Under the pieces are notes generated by a model, which had not been told where the DNA came from, made no database searches, and saw only the letters and a list, made by a program, of their open reading frames with translations. From Brachybacterium equifaecis (GTDB lineage Bacteria > Actinomycetota > Actinomycetes > Actinomycetales > Dermabacteraceae), in the NCBI RefSeq assembly GCF_023509525.1, contig NZ_JAKNCJ010000008.1, positions 38,620-102,619 on the forward strand: a DNA stretch of 64,000 bases, read 5' to 3'. Shown here piece by piece: positions 36,964-45,921 of the stretch (positions are counted from its first letter, which is position 1; each line of letters opens with the position of its first letter). The position numbers and the translations under genes were made by a program.

Positions 36964-37764
36964 TCACGTCTGCGCGAGCAGAGGTGCAAGCAGGTCGATG
37001 CGATTGGTGATGATGCCGTCGGCCCCGAGGTCGAGGAGGCGGCGCATCTGCGCAGGCTCGTCGATGGTCCACACATGCACCTCGCAACCGGCACGGTGCG
37101 CGGCGGCGATGTTCGCGCGCGTCACGATGGGCACGCCCCGGTGCTGCACGGGCACCTGCAGCGCGGCGTAGGGGGCGAGCACCCGGCGCACAGCGCGATC
37201 CGGCGCGGGCAGTGTGCGGGCCGCGAGGAAGGCGGCCATCGCGCCGCGCGAGGGGCTGCGCACCGGGAGGATGCCTGTCGCCTCGAGGATGCCGTGCACG
37301 GCGGCGTGCGCGACCGCTCCCTCGAAGCTCGTCACGCACACCCGAGAGGCGGAACCGGTGCGGCGGATCGCCTCGACGGCCGGGCCGATGGCCGCGGCGT
37401 CCTTCACGTCGATGTTGACGGGGACGTCGGGGAAGGCCCCCAGGACGTCCTCGAGTGCGGCGAGCGGCTCGCCTCCGGCGGTGCGGATCCCAGGGAGGTC
37501 CGCGCGCGAGAGATCGCGGGTGCCCCGGGGATCAGCGCAGACGCGCTGCAGGGACGCGTCGTGGAAGGCGAGCGCGAGGCCGTCGCGGGTGGCGCGCGTG
37601 TCGGTCTCCAGGACAGTCGCCCCGAGCGCGAGCGCGTCCGCGAAGGCGCGCAGCGTGTTCTCCGCTCCGTCCGGTGCGAAGCCGCGGTGAGCGATGGCGC
37701 GCGGTCGCGGGCCCGGCAGGAACCGCGAGGGCGGGTCAGCGGGCGGACTGGTCGACCAGGGCAT
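36964..37764 (-). CDS. glycerophosphodiester phosphodiesterase
   Basis: TIM-barrel GDPD of 266 residues. It has the signature HRG (26-28) in AIAHRGFAPDGAENTL, Glu and Asp in VLETDTRATRDG, and FHDASLQRV. Later blocks are NIDVKD and VWTIDEPAQMRRLLDLGADGIITN. It hydrolyses glycerophosphodiesters to glycerol-3-phosphate. No signal peptide. Start ATG 37764 has GGAGGAAGAGG directly upstream and overlaps the surf1 3' end by 29 bp; a longer open frame exists but lies inside the neighbouring gene. Confidence 0.92.
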   Translation of the reverse strand: MPWSTSPPADPPSRFLPGPRPRAIAHRGFAPDGAENTLRAFADALALGATVLETDTRATRDGLALAFHDASLQRVCADPRGTRDLSRADLPGIRTAGGEPLAALEDVLGAFPDVPVNIDVKDAAAIGPAVEAIRRTGSASRVCVTSFEGAVAHAAVHGILEATGILPVRSPSRGAMAAFLAARTLPAPDRAVRRVLAPYAALQVPVQHRGVPIVTRANIAAAHRAGCEVHVWTIDEPAQMRRLLDLGADGIITNRIDLLAPLLAQT

Positions 37765-38692
37765 CCTCTTCCTCCTCGTCCCGGCTGCGGCGGCGCGCCT
37801 GCGCGCGGGCCTCGGCCGACTGGGCGGGCAGCACCGCCCGCGATCCGCGTGCGGACGTCCGCGCGGGCGCGGCGGCGCCAGCGGGCTCGTCGGCCCCCTG
37901 CTCGGCGGGCTCCCCGCCGTACTCGTCCTCGTCGAGCAGCGAACGGCGGGTGCGCACCACGAGCGCGACGGGGAAGAAGAGTGCGAACAGGCCCCACTGG
38001 ACCGTGTAGGCCAGGTGCGAGCCGAGGCTCCGATCGGGCGCCTCGGGGGCCCGGGGGAGCGGGGTGACCGCCGGATCCTCAGTCGCCATGATCCCGTAGG
38101 CGTTCTGGAGCAGCTCCGTGCCATCGAGCGGCAGCAGCGGAGCTATCTGGGAGGGGGTGATCGTCTGGACCTGCCCGGGAGGGTTCGAGCGTCCCGCCAG
38201 CGGGCTCTCGGCCGGGCGCATCCGCGCGATGACCGTGGCGGGGCCTTCGGGCAGAGGGGGCTCGATGGCTGGGGTGGAGCCCGCCTCGGTGGTGTCCACC
38301 CAGCCGCGCACCACGAGCACGATCTCTCCCTCGTCGGTCTCGAAGGGGACGAGCTGCCAGAAGCCGACGAGCTGACCGTAGGAGCGATTGCGCACGTAGA
38401 GGGTGCAGCCGGGCTCCGTGCAGTAGGAGCCGTGCAGCTCGACCGGGGTCCAGAGCTGCTCGGGGGCCAGCGAAGAGCCAGCATCCGGGAGCACGTCCTG
38501 CAGCGCCACGGGCGCCGCGGCGTAGTTCGCGGCGATCACATCAGCGCGCTCCGATTTCACTTCGAAGCGGTGCCACTGCCACATGCCCAGGCCGATGCAG
38601 ACCATCGAGGCCACGGCCACCAGGAGCACCGAGGCGATCCCTTCGCGGGAGAGCAGTCGCCGCAGCACTCGCGCCGCCATGCTCCGCCTCAT
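37736..38692 (-). CDS. SURF1 family cytochrome oxidase assembly protein
   Basis: 318 residues. A SURF1 layout: first transmembrane helix (about 20-38) followed by GMWQWHRFEVK, a periplasmic beta domain (TPVELHGSYC, VRNRSYG, VVRGWVDT), and a second transmembrane helix (about 228-248). The C-terminal tail is Ala/Arg/Glu-rich and disordered. The role by family is insertion of haem into cytochrome c oxidase subunit I. Its start overlaps the end of the upstream Trp-motif membrane gene by 4 bp. Confidence 0.93.
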   Translation of the reverse strand: MRRSMAARVLRRLLSREGIASVLLVAVASMVCIGLGMWQWHRFEVKSERADVIAANYAAAPVALQDVLPDAGSSLAPEQLWTPVELHGSYCTEPGCTLYVRNRSYGQLVGFWQLVPFETDEGEIVLVVRGWVDTTEAGSTPAIEPPLPEGPATVIARMRPAESPLAGRSNPPGQVQTITPSQIAPLLPLDGTELLQNAYGIMATEDPAVTPLPRAPEAPDRSLGSHLAYTVQWGLFALFFPVALVVRTRRSLLDEDEYGGEPAEQGADEPAGAAAPARTSARGSRAVLPAQSAEARAQARRRSRDEEEEDALVDQSAR

Positions 38693-39189
38693 GCGTGCAT
38701 CGCGCCCTCGTGGGCGGTCACGTGCTGCGTGCTGATCTGCACGGGAGCGGCGGTGGAGGGGAGCGTGGTGGTGGCGTACTCCGTCAGGCGCACGAACAGG
38801 ATCACGGTGGCGGCGGCGATCAGCAGGCCGAGCACGGTGACGAGGATGCTGAGCGCGAGTCGGAGGCGGGGTCGGGGGCGGCGCTCCTTCGGCGCGGGGA
38901 AGCCGTGGTCCTCCTCCGGCACGTCGCTGCGGGACCAGACGCCGGGCTCCACCACGCTCACGGGATATTCGGCCGGGCGGAGCTCGCGCACGCGCGCGCC
39001 GCTCGCGGGGATCTCCTCCGAGTCGGCGATCGGGGCATCAGCGCGCTGCGCCGCCTGGTCCTCCATCCACAGCCTCCAGCCCGCGGGGGCGGGACCCCAT
39101 TCGGGCTGGGGGCGCCACCCCGTCGGCGGAGTCCACCCCGGGGCGGGGGGCTCCGGCCAGCGCGGCGGCGGATTGAAGGAGGCGGTCAC
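38689..39189 (-). CDS. Trp-motif (DUF2510-like) single-pass membrane protein, short paralogue
   Basis: 166 residues from GTG 39189, which overlaps the upstream stop codon as GTGA. The N-terminal 40 residues are FNPPPRWPEPP then GWTPPTGWRPQPEWGPAPAGW, a Trp/Pro repeat resembling DUF2510 segments and matching the neighbour upstream. One transmembrane helix (about 118-140) is near the C-terminus, with a short outer tail. Function unknown; such N-terminal cytoplasmic Trp motifs occur on many actinobacterial membrane proteins. Likely co-transcribed with SURF1. Confidence 0.75.
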   Translation of the reverse strand: MTASFNPPPRWPEPPAPGWTPPTGWRPQPEWGPAPAGWRLWMEDQAAQRADAPIADSEEIPASGARVRELRPAEYPVSVVEPGVWSRSDVPEEDHGFPAPKERRPRPRLRLALSILVTVLGLLIAAATVILFVRLTEYATTTLPSTAAPVQISTQHVTAHEGAMHA

Positions 39190-40295
39190 GCAGTCTCGGC
39201 CTGCCCCAGAACGGTCGCGCCACCGAGAGCGGATGCGGAATGCTCCGCGGCGAGGGCGCTCCCGCCGACGACGACGGCCAGCACCACGATGACCAGCAGG
39301 AGCAGGCACCCGAGCCACCAGAAGCGGCGCACGGCGCTCACGGGCTCGCCGGGCGCCTGGTGATGCACGGGCGCAGGGACGGGTGCGAGGTGCGGGTCGC
39401 TGCGCAGCTCCGGATCGACATCGTCCGAGGACTCGTGCGCCGGGGCGGCGGGGGCAGAGGCCGGCTCGACAGGAGCGGGCTGGAAGGCGGGCCCCGGGTA
39501 GGCGGGAGCCGCCTCACCAGCGGGTTCCGACTCGACGGCGGCAGGTTCGAGAACGGGCTCCGGCTCGGCCAGGGCGGGCTCAAAGACGGGCTCGGCCGCA
39601 GCAGGCGTGGGCTCCGGCTCAGCGAGGGCCGGCTCGAAGGCAGGCTCCGGCTCGACCTCGACATCCGCCGTGCCGACGGTGGTGGCCGCGCCCTCGGTGA
39701 CGGGGTGCACGGCCTCGCCGGCGTCGGCAGCCTGATCGGCCAGTTCGAGGGCCTCGGACTCTTCGGCGACCTGAAGCTCCGCGGCCGGGCTCTCGTCGGC
39801 CGCGACCTCGGCGAACGGCGCTTCGGACTCGTGCGAGACGGAGTCCCCAAGGAGGTCGGAGGGAGCCTCGTCGACAGTGTTCTCGTCGACCGGGAGCTCG
39901 GCGTCGAAGCCCTCGACATCTTCGACGTCCTCGACGATGACGACAGGAGCCTCATCGACGACAGAGCTCTCGTCGTCGGCGATGCCGGGCTCGTCCCCCA
40001 ACGAGCTCACCGGAGCGGCCTCGACGAGCGGCTCGACGTGCGCCTCGTCCTGCGCCTCGTCCTGCACCTCGGCCTGCGACTCGTCCTGCGTCTCAGGGCG
40101 CTCCTCGGCGCTCGCGTCAGCGGCCGTGCCGAGGGCGGGAGCGGAGCCGGCGGCCGCGGAGTCCTCGGCCTCGGCCCAGAAGTTCCAGCCGTCCGGCGCG
40201 GGACCCCACTCGGGATCCGGGGTCCAGCCCGGAGGAGGCGTCCAGCCGGCCTCCTCGATGGGCCAGTTCGGCGGGGGGTTGAAGCGGTATGCCAT
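39186..40295 (-). CDS. Trp-motif (DUF2510-like) membrane protein with acidic repeat region
   Basis: 369 residues. The N-terminus, FNPPPNWPIEEAGWTPPPGW then TPDPEWGPAPDGW, is paralogous to the gene downstream. It is followed by about 270 residues of very acidic, Ala/Pro/Glu-rich sequence with repeated units of the type EPAFEPALAEPEP, and a C-terminal transmembrane helix (about 322-346). No catalytic motif. It may be a tethering or spacer protein; that is inference. Start ATG 40295 has GGAAAGG upstream. It is divergent from fabG. Confidence 0.72.
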   Translation of the reverse strand: MAYRFNPPPNWPIEEAGWTPPPGWTPDPEWGPAPDGWNFWAEAEDSAAAGSAPALGTAADASAEERPETQDESQAEVQDEAQDEAHVEPLVEAAPVSSLGDEPGIADDESSVVDEAPVVIVEDVEDVEGFDAELPVDENTVDEAPSDLLGDSVSHESEAPFAEVAADESPAAELQVAEESEALELADQAADAGEAVHPVTEGAATTVGTADVEVEPEPAFEPALAEPEPTPAAAEPVFEPALAEPEPVLEPAAVESEPAGEAAPAYPGPAFQPAPVEPASAPAAPAHESSDDVDPELRSDPHLAPVPAPVHHQAPGEPVSAVRRFWWLGCLLLLVIVVLAVVVGGSALAAEHSASALGGATVLGQAETA

Positions 40296-40378
40296 CGCTG
40301 AGGTGCCTTTCCGGGCTCGTGACTGATGCTCGCGGGGCCTGCACGCGGTCGCAGCGGCCGCTCGCGGATCTCTCTCCG

Positions 40379-40384
40379 TATGCT
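40379..40384 (+). promoter_or_regulatory. probable -10 element TATGCT for fabG
   Basis: TATGCT followed by AGGGCA places a start site near 40391, about 55 bases before the ATG and its AAGGAG ribosome site. Confidence 0.4.
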
Positions 40385-40445
40385 AGGGCACCAGACCTGG
40401 GCGGCGCCGATCCGGCAGCCCCCGCGACCTCGAAGGAGCACCCGC

Positions 40446-41171
40446 ATGCTTGACGCGACCCCGCAGCCCCGCAGCGTCCTCATCACTGGCGGCAACCGAG
40501 GGATCGGCCGCGCCATCGCCGAGGAGTTCGTGCGCTCGGGGGACAAGGTCGCGATCACGTCCCGCTCGGGGGAGGACGGCCCCGAGGGCACCCTCGTGCT
40601 CGCCGCGGACATCACCGACGGCTCGACCCTCGATGCCGCGATCAAGGCCGCGGAAGAGGCCCACGGCCCGATCGAGATCCTCGTCGCGAACGCGGGCATC
40701 ACCGATGACCAGCTCCTGCTGCGCATGAGCGACGAGTCCTTCGAGTCAGTCGTGGACACGAACCTCACCGGGACCTTCCGCACCGTCAAGCGCGTCATCA
40801 AGAGCATGATCCGCAAGAAGAAGGGCCGCATCGTCCTGATCAGCTCGGTCGTCGGCCTCTACGGATCGCCCGGGCAGGTCAACTACTCCGCATCCAAGTC
40901 CGGGCTGATCGGCATGGCGCGCTCCATCACGCGCGAGCTCGGATCGCGCGGCATCACCGCGAACGTCGTCGCTCCGGGCTACATCGCCACCGACATGACG
41001 GCCGCCCTGCCGGAAGAACTGCAGCAGAAGTACCTCGCGGCCATTCCTGCGGCGCGCTTCGCCGATCCCGGGGAGGTGGCCCGCGTGGTCGCATTCCTAG
41101 CCGGGGACGACGCCGCCTACATCTCGGGAGCCGTGATCCCCGTCGACGGCGGCCTCGGCATGGGACACTGA
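40446..41171 (+). CDS. fabG: 3-oxoacyl-ACP reductase FabG-type SDR
   Basis: NADPH-dependent short-chain dehydrogenase of 241 residues. Motifs: cofactor loop TGGNRGIG (14-21), NAG at about 86-88, Ser in LISSVVG, and the YSASK catalytic Tyr-Lys. The C-terminal GYIATDMT and DGGLGMGH are typical of FabG. It reduces 3-ketoacyl-ACP in fatty-acid synthesis; in an actinobacterium with a type I synthase it could serve another reduction. Start ATG 40446 with AAGGAG at 40433-40438. Confidence 0.9.
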   Translation: MLDATPQPRSVLITGGNRGIGRAIAEEFVRSGDKVAITSRSGEDGPEGTLVLAADITDGSTLDAAIKAAEEAHGPIEILVANAGITDDQLLLRMSDESFESVVDTNLTGTFRTVKRVIKSMIRKKKGRIVLISSVVGLYGSPGQVNYSASKSGLIGMARSITRELGSRGITANVVAPGYIATDMTAALPEELQQKYLAAIPAARFADPGEVARVVAFLAGDDAAYISGAVIPVDGGLGMGH

Positions 41172-41214
41172 TCCTCTGACCCCGTTGCAGCGAACGAAGG
41201 CGTGAGCACCTCCC

Positions 41215-41736
41215 ATGGCATCCGACCCTGACAGTCGAATCCTCCTGATCATGCGCCACGGCAAGGCCGAGGGCGCCGCCGCGACCGATCATGAGCGCGG
41301 CCTCACCGACAAGGGCCGCTCCCAGGCCCAGATGGTCGGGGAGTACCTCGAGTCGCAGGGGGTCCGCCCCACCCTGGTGCTCGTCTCCGATGCCGTGCGC
41401 ACCCAGGAGACCTGGGAGAGCGTCCTTGAGGCGATGCCAGGATTCGCGGGAGAGGTGCAGGTGACCGGCGCGCTCTACGAGGCAGGCCCGGCAGAGGCTC
41501 TCGATCTCGTGCGCGCGGCCGACCCCTCGCATCCGGTGGTCCTGGTCATCGGCCATGAGCCCACGATGTCGAGCCTGACCGATCACCTCGCGGGGGAGGA
41601 GTCCGACCCCGGCTCCGCCGCCCAGGCGCGCATCGGCCTGCCGACGGGAGCCATGTGCGTCCTCTCCGGCTCCAGCGCGCCGTGGAGCGGCCTGGCGGAG
41701 GACTCGATGACGCTGCACACGGTCCTGCGCAGTTGA
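41215..41736 (+). CDS. SixA-like histidine phosphatase
   Basis: 173 residues of the histidine phosphatase (phosphoglycerate mutase-like) superfamily. RHG motif in LLIMRHGKAEG (about 10-20), an Arg in SDAVRTQET and the second His in VIGHEPTMS. The size and absence of extra domains match SixA, which dephosphorylates phosphohistidine proteins in E. coli. The substrate in this organism is unknown. It lies 43 bp after fabG in the same direction and ends at a hairpin. Confidence 0.88.
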   Translation: MASDPDSRILLIMRHGKAEGAAATDHERGLTDKGRSQAQMVGEYLESQGVRPTLVLVSDAVRTQETWESVLEAMPGFAGEVQVTGALYEAGPAEALDLVRAADPSHPVVLVIGHEPTMSSLTDHLAGEESDPGSAAQARIGLPTGAMCVLSGSSAPWSGLAEDSMTLHTVLRS

Positions 41737-41745
41737 GCCGACGAC

Positions 41746-41783
41746 GAGGGGCGCACCCGGGCTTCGATCCCGGTGCGCCCCTC
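41746..41783. terminator. bidirectional hairpin terminator
   Basis: GAGGGGCGCACCCGGG (41746-41761) pairs with CCCGGTGCGCCCCTC (41769-41783) with one bulged base and a 7-base loop, between convergent sixA and serB genes. Confidence 0.85.
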
Positions 41784-41836
41784 TTCGCTGTCCGTCCGTC
41801 CTGGAGCCTCAGCTCTGAGCCTTCAGTCCTGGGGCC

Positions 41837-42520
41837 TCAGTCCCGGGGCTGCGACACCTGCTCCAGGAGGGCCTCGATCGGCTCCCACGCCTCCAGCAGG
41901 CTGGGCCCTTCGAGGCAGATGTCCGCCACCTCCCGCAGCGCGGGCTTGCCCTGGAAGGCGATGCCGATCCCTGCGGCCGAGAGCATGGCGCGATCGTTGG
42001 CGCCGTCCCCGAGCGCGATCGTGCGGCTCAGCGGAACACCGTGCTCGGCGGCGAGACGGCGCAGTGCGGCCTCCTTCGCGGCGCCATCGATCACCGGGCC
42101 CTCCACGCGCCCCGTGAGACGCCCATCGCGCACCTCGAAGCGGTTCGCGATCACGTGATCGACCCCGGCGTCGGCGGCGAGCGCGTCGATCGCCTCGTGG
42201 AACCCGCCGGAGACCAGCGCAGTCACCACGCCCGCCGCTCGGGCGCGCGCGATCAGCTCGAGGGCCCCGGGAGTCGGCACCAGGGCGGAGCGCACGTCGG
42301 CGAGAACGCTCACGGGCAGTCCTGCGAGAGTCGCGACCCGCTGATGGAGGGACTGGGCGAAATCGAGCTCGCCGCGCATCGCGGCCTCGGTGACGGCCTG
42401 GACCGCTTCCCGAGTGCCGGCGTGATCCGCGACGAGCTCGATCACCTCCTGCGTGAGGAACGTCGAGTCGACATCGCTTACCAGGAGCGCCCGCGCTGCG
42501 GGCGATGCTGCAGAGGTCAT
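41837..42520 (-). CDS. serB: phosphoserine phosphatase SerB
   Basis: HAD-family phosphatase for the last step of serine synthesis. 227 residues. Motif I reads LLVSDVDST (the phosphorylated Asp), motif II Ser in ALVSGGF, and motif III/IV in ALGDGANDRAML. It lacks the N-terminal ACT domains of mycobacterial SerB2. Start ATG 42520 overlaps the glgC stop (ATGA), so it is coupled to glycogen synthesis, an unusual pairing. Confidence 0.92.
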   Translation of the reverse strand: MTSAASPAARALLVSDVDSTFLTQEVIELVADHAGTREAVQAVTEAAMRGELDFAQSLHQRVATLAGLPVSVLADVRSALVPTPGALELIARARAAGVVTALVSGGFHEAIDALAADAGVDHVIANRFEVRDGRLTGRVEGPVIDGAAKEAALRRLAAEHGVPLSRTIALGDGANDRAMLSAAGIGIAFQGKPALREVADICLEGPSLLEAWEPIEALLEQVSQPRD

Positions 42521-43755
42521 CACGGGGTGACGATCTCTCCCTTGCCGATCACGGTGATGCCGGATTCGGTGACATGGAAGCCGCGCGCGCGATCGTGCTC
42601 CGGGTCGAGACCGATCTGGGTGCGCGAGGGGATCTCCACGTTCTTGTCGATGATCGCGCGGTGGATCTGGCAGTGGCGCCCGATGGTGACGCCGTCCATG
42701 ATCACCGAGTCCGAGATGCTCGACCACGAGTGGTAGCGCGTGTTCGGCGAGAGCACCGAGTTCGAGATCTGCGCTCCCGAGACCACGACGCCGGGCGAGA
42801 CGATCGAGTCGACCGCCGAGCCGACGCGGCCGGGGCCGGCGTGGACGAACTTCGCGGGAGCGAGATTGCGCACCCCGGCGTAGGTCGGCCACTGGTCGTT
42901 GTAGAGGTTGAAGATCGGATGGATCGAGATCAGATCCATGTGCGCCTCGTAGAAGGCGTCGATGGTGCCCACGTCGCGCCAGTAGTCGCGGTCGCGGTCG
43001 GTGGAGCCGGGGACGTCGTTGCGGATGAAGTCGTAGACGCCCGCAGCGCCCTGGTCCACGAAATAGGGGACGATGTTGCCGCCCATGTCGTGGGCGGAGT
43101 CCTCGTTCTCGGCGTCCCGGGTCACGGCCTCGACCAGCGCATCGGCGGTGAAGACGTAGTTGCCCATCGAGGCGAGGATCTGGGTGGGATCGTCCGCCAG
43201 GCCCTCGGTGGTCTTCGGCTTCTCCACGAAGCGCTTGATCTTCTCGGGCTCGGAGGAATCGACCTCGATCACGCCGAACTGGTCGGACTCCTCGATGGGC
43301 TGGCGGATCGCGGCCACCGTGCAGGGGAGGCCCGAGGCGATGTGCGCCTCGACCATCTGCGAGAAGTCCATGCGATAGATGTTGTCGGCGCCGACGACCA
43401 CGACGTAGTCGGGGTTCTCCTCGCCGATGAGGTTCAGGGACTGGTAGATCGCGTCGGCGCTGCCGAGGAACCAGTGCTTGCCGGTGCGCTGCTGCGCGGG
43501 GACGGAGGCGATGTAGTTCCCGAGGAGGGAGTTCATGCGCCACGTGGTGGAGATGTGCTTGTCCAGGGAGTGCGACTTGTACTGGGTCAGCACGACGATC
43601 TGGAGATAGCCGGAGTTGACGATGTTCGACAGGGCGAAGTCGATCAGTCGGTAGATGCCGCCGAAGGGGACGGCAGGCTTGGCGCGGTCGAGGGTGAGCG
43701 GCATGAGCCGCTTCCCCTCTCCGCCGGCGAGGACGATGGCGAGCACTTTGGGCAT
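42520..43755 (-). CDS. glgC: glucose-1-phosphate adenylyltransferase
   Basis: Makes ADP-glucose, the committed donor for glycogen and maltosylated glucans. 411 residues. The nucleotidyltransferase start [18 protein letters not shown] (3-20) is followed by [16 protein letters not shown]-like GSADAIYQ and the sugar-phosphate loop ending in a left-handed beta-helix domain. The usual GTAD appears as GSAD. Start ATG 43755 has TATCCT six bases upstream on its strand, so it is probably leaderless. Divergent from glgA. Confidence 0.96.
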   Translation of the reverse strand: MPKVLAIVLAGGEGKRLMPLTLDRAKPAVPFGGIYRLIDFALSNIVNSGYLQIVVLTQYKSHSLDKHISTTWRMNSLLGNYIASVPAQQRTGKHWFLGSADAIYQSLNLIGEENPDYVVVVGADNIYRMDFSQMVEAHIASGLPCTVAAIRQPIEESDQFGVIEVDSSEPEKIKRFVEKPKTTEGLADDPTQILASMGNYVFTADALVEAVTRDAENEDSAHDMGGNIVPYFVDQGAAGVYDFIRNDVPGSTDRDRDYWRDVGTIDAFYEAHMDLISIHPIFNLYNDQWPTYAGVRNLAPAKFVHAGPGRVGSAVDSIVSPGVVVSGAQISNSVLSPNTRYHSWSSISDSVIMDGVTIGRHCQIHRAIIDKNVEIPSRTQIGLDPEHDRARGFHVTESGITVIGKGEIVTP

Positions 43756-43761
43756 GAGTAG

Positions 43762-43769
43762 AGGATAAT
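43762..43769. promoter_or_regulatory. overlapping divergent -10 elements of glgC and glgA
   Basis: Minus strand: TATCCT (43767 to 43762), six bases, ATG 43755. Plus strand: GATAAT (43764-43769), a good -10 for glgA with a 5' leader of about 95 bases. The two hexamers share four base pairs, so polymerase can occupy only one at a time. Confidence 0.5.
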
Positions 43770-43871
43770 GGAACTGTGGGCCGTTTCACACAGCATCTCG
43801 ACTGGCGGTCCTCCCGCACCCTCGGCGCCGTCCACGGCGGCGCCCCTGAAGCCTTGACCCCAGGAGGTCCC

Positions 43872-45068
43872 ATGCGCGTCGATCTGCTCACCAAGGAATA
43901 CCCACCGGAGGTGTACGGGGGCGCCGGCGTGCACGTCGCCGAGCTCACCCAGGTGCTCCGGCCCCACATCGACGTCCAGGTGCGCTGCTTCGGCGCGCCC
44001 CGGGACGAGGAGGGCACGACCGCCTACGGCACGCCCTCGGAGCTCGAGGGCGCGAACTCGGCACTCGTCACCATGGGCACGGATCTCCCGATGGCGGAGG
44101 ACTGCGCGGGCGCGGACCTCGTCCACTCGCATACCTGGTACGCGAACTTCGCCGGCTTCACCGCCTCGCTCCTGCACGGCATGCCCCACGTGATCAGCGC
44201 GCACTCCCTCGAGCCGCTGCGGCCGTGGAAGGCCGAGCAGCTCGGCGGCGGCTACCGCCTCAGCTCGTACATCGAGCGCACCGCATACGAGAACGCCGCC
44301 GGGATCATCGCGGTCTCCGGCGGCATGCGCGAGGACATCCTGCGCTCGTACCCGAACGTCGACCCGGACAAGGTCCACGTGGTCCACAACGGGATCGACA
44401 TCGACTCCTGGGCCCCGAACCCCGATACGTCCGTCCTGACCGATCGCGGCATCGATCCCGATGCGCCGACGATCGTGTTCGTCGGCCGCATCACCCGTCA
44501 GAAGGGCCTGCCCTACTTCCTGCGCGCGGTGCGCGAGCTGCCGGCCGACTACCAGCTGGTGCTGTGCGCGGGGGCCCCGGACACCCCCGAGATCGCCCAG
44601 GAGGTCGAGGACCTCGTGAGCGAGCTGAAGGCCACGCGCCAGGGCGTGAACCTGATCACCGAGATGCTCCCGCGCGATCAGCTCACCCAGATCCTCTCCC
44701 ACGCGACCACGTTCGTGTGCCCGAGCGTGTACGAGCCCCTCGGCATCGTGAACCTCGAGGCGATGGCGTGCGGCATCCCCGTCGTCGCGACCGCCACGGG
44801 CGGCATCCCCGAGGTCGTCGTGGACGGCGAGACCGGCTACCTGGTGGAGATCGACCAGGTCGATGACGGCACGGGCACCCCGAAGGACCCGGAGAAGTTC
44901 GTCGCGGATCTCGCCGCCGCCCTCGTGAAGATGGTGAGCGATCCGGAGCGCGCGAAGCAGATGGGCGAGGCCTCGCGCCGCCGCGCCACGGAGCACTTCT
45001 CCTGGACCTCGATCGCCGAGCGCACCCTCGAGGTGTACCGCACGGTGATCGAGCAGTCCCGCGCCTGA
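43872..45068 (+). CDS. glgA: glycogen synthase / maltose-1-phosphate synthase GlgA (GlgM-like)
   Basis: GT4 glycosyltransferase of 398 residues with GT-B fold. It has EYPPEVYGGAGVHV at the N-terminus (residues 8-21), VHNGID, VGRITRQKG and the donor-site CPSVYEPLGIVNLEAMACG. The actinobacterial enzyme of this type (Rv1212c) mainly makes maltose-1-phosphate from ADP-glucose, feeding GlgE. Start ATG 43872 is chosen for its AGGAGGT (43862-43868) four bases upstream; the frame is open to GTG 43776 but those residues are not conserved. A 19-bp-stem hairpin follows. Confidence 0.94.
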   Translation: MRVDLLTKEYPPEVYGGAGVHVAELTQVLRPHIDVQVRCFGAPRDEEGTTAYGTPSELEGANSALVTMGTDLPMAEDCAGADLVHSHTWYANFAGFTASLLHGMPHVISAHSLEPLRPWKAEQLGGGYRLSSYIERTAYENAAGIIAVSGGMREDILRSYPNVDPDKVHVVHNGIDIDSWAPNPDTSVLTDRGIDPDAPTIVFVGRITRQKGLPYFLRAVRELPADYQLVLCAGAPDTPEIAQEVEDLVSELKATRQGVNLITEMLPRDQLTQILSHATTFVCPSVYEPLGIVNLEAMACGIPVVATATGGIPEVVVDGETGYLVEIDQVDDGTGTPKDPEKFVADLAAALVKMVSDPERAKQMGEASRRRATEHFSWTSIAERTLEVYRTVIEQSRA

Positions 45069-45071
45069 TGC

Positions 45072-45113
45072 CTCCCCGGCGGGAGCCCTCGCAGGAGGGC
45101 TCCCGCCGGGGAG
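45072..45113. terminator. long perfect bidirectional hairpin
   Basis: A 19-bp perfect stem (45072-45090 with 45095-45113) with loop GCAG between convergent glgA and the next gene, ending one base before that gene's stop codon. Confidence 0.92.
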
Positions 45114-45114
45114 A

Positions 45115-45921
45115 TCAGCGCAGTCCGTCGGCCGCGATCCCGCCGACGGTCTCCGCGAGCGCCTCGCGCGCGCCGTCCCGCAGCTGTCGCAGCACCTGCG
45201 CGCGCGCCGATTCCTCGGCGAGCGCGCGGGCGGTGCCGGGGCTGAGCAGCTCCTGCCCCGCCAGCAGCAGGGTGCGGGCGGTGAGGACGAGCTGCTGCTG
45301 ATCGCTCGGCGCGAGGCCGGGCGGCGGTAGGGTCGCCGTCCAGCCCGGCGGCAGGGAGGCGAGCTCGACCTGCTCCTCGGGCACGAGATCGAGCGCCACG
45401 GTGCCGGAGGCCGCGCGGTGGAGGCTGCGCAGGAAGTCGCGCCGTGCCGATCCGCCGAGCATCGGGGGCGCCGTGGCAGCGCCCGGGGGCGCGGCGAAGC
45501 GCTCCCACTGCACGTGCACTCCGCGCATGCCCTCGGAGCCGATGGGCTCGGCCGCGGGGACGAGCGTGTGGTCGGCCAGTCCCGCGGCGCCGACGACGAT
45601 CGCCTGCTCCGCCTCGAGCGCGGCGCCGATCGCGGCCGGCGGGCCGATGAGACCTGCGATCCGCCCGGGGACGGGCAGCACGAGCTGCAGGCTCACCAGC
45701 GGGATGCGGCGCAGGCCGGTCATCCAGTCGAAGAGGTCCTCCCCGCTGGTCTCGGCGTGACGGTGGCCGCTGCCGCGGGCGGCGATCGCGGCGTCGTCGG
45801 GCCCGATGTCTCCGCGCAGGTACGCGCCCGCCCACAGCATCAGGGCGGCCGCGCGGGGGAGCGGCACGAGGTCGCGCGCGGCGGCGCCCGTGAAGACGGA
45901 GGGGTCCGGCAGGTCGCTCAC
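45115..45921 (-). CDS. conserved hypothetical protein downstream of RNB nuclease
   Basis: 268 residues from GTG 45921, which overlaps the nuclease stop codon (GTGA). I do not recognise a characterised family. It has no signal peptide. It contains an Ala/Pro-rich middle, the block GMRGVHVQWERF and a helical C-terminus rich in Arg/Glu (RALAEESARAQVLRQLRDG). The strict coupling to the RNase gene suggests a related role, for instance an accessory protein, but nothing in the sequence shows this. Confidence 0.65.
   Translation of the reverse strand: MSDLPDPSVFTGAAARDLVPLPRAAALMLWAGAYLRGDIGPDDAAIAARGSGHRHAETSGEDLFDWMTGLRRIPLVSLQLVLPVPGRIAGLIGPPAAIGAALEAEQAIVVGAAGLADHTLVPAAEPIGSEGMRGVHVQWERFAAPPGAATAPPMLGGSARRDFLRSLHRAASGTVALDLVPEEQVELASLPPGWTATLPPPGLAPSDQQQLVLTARTLLLAGQELLSPGTARALAEESARAQVLRQLRDGAREALAETVGGIAADGLR

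Noticed and set aside
43776..43871. Upstream GTG start for glgA
   Set aside because: The extra 32 residues are not like the family, and ATG 43872 has a strong AGGAGGT site.
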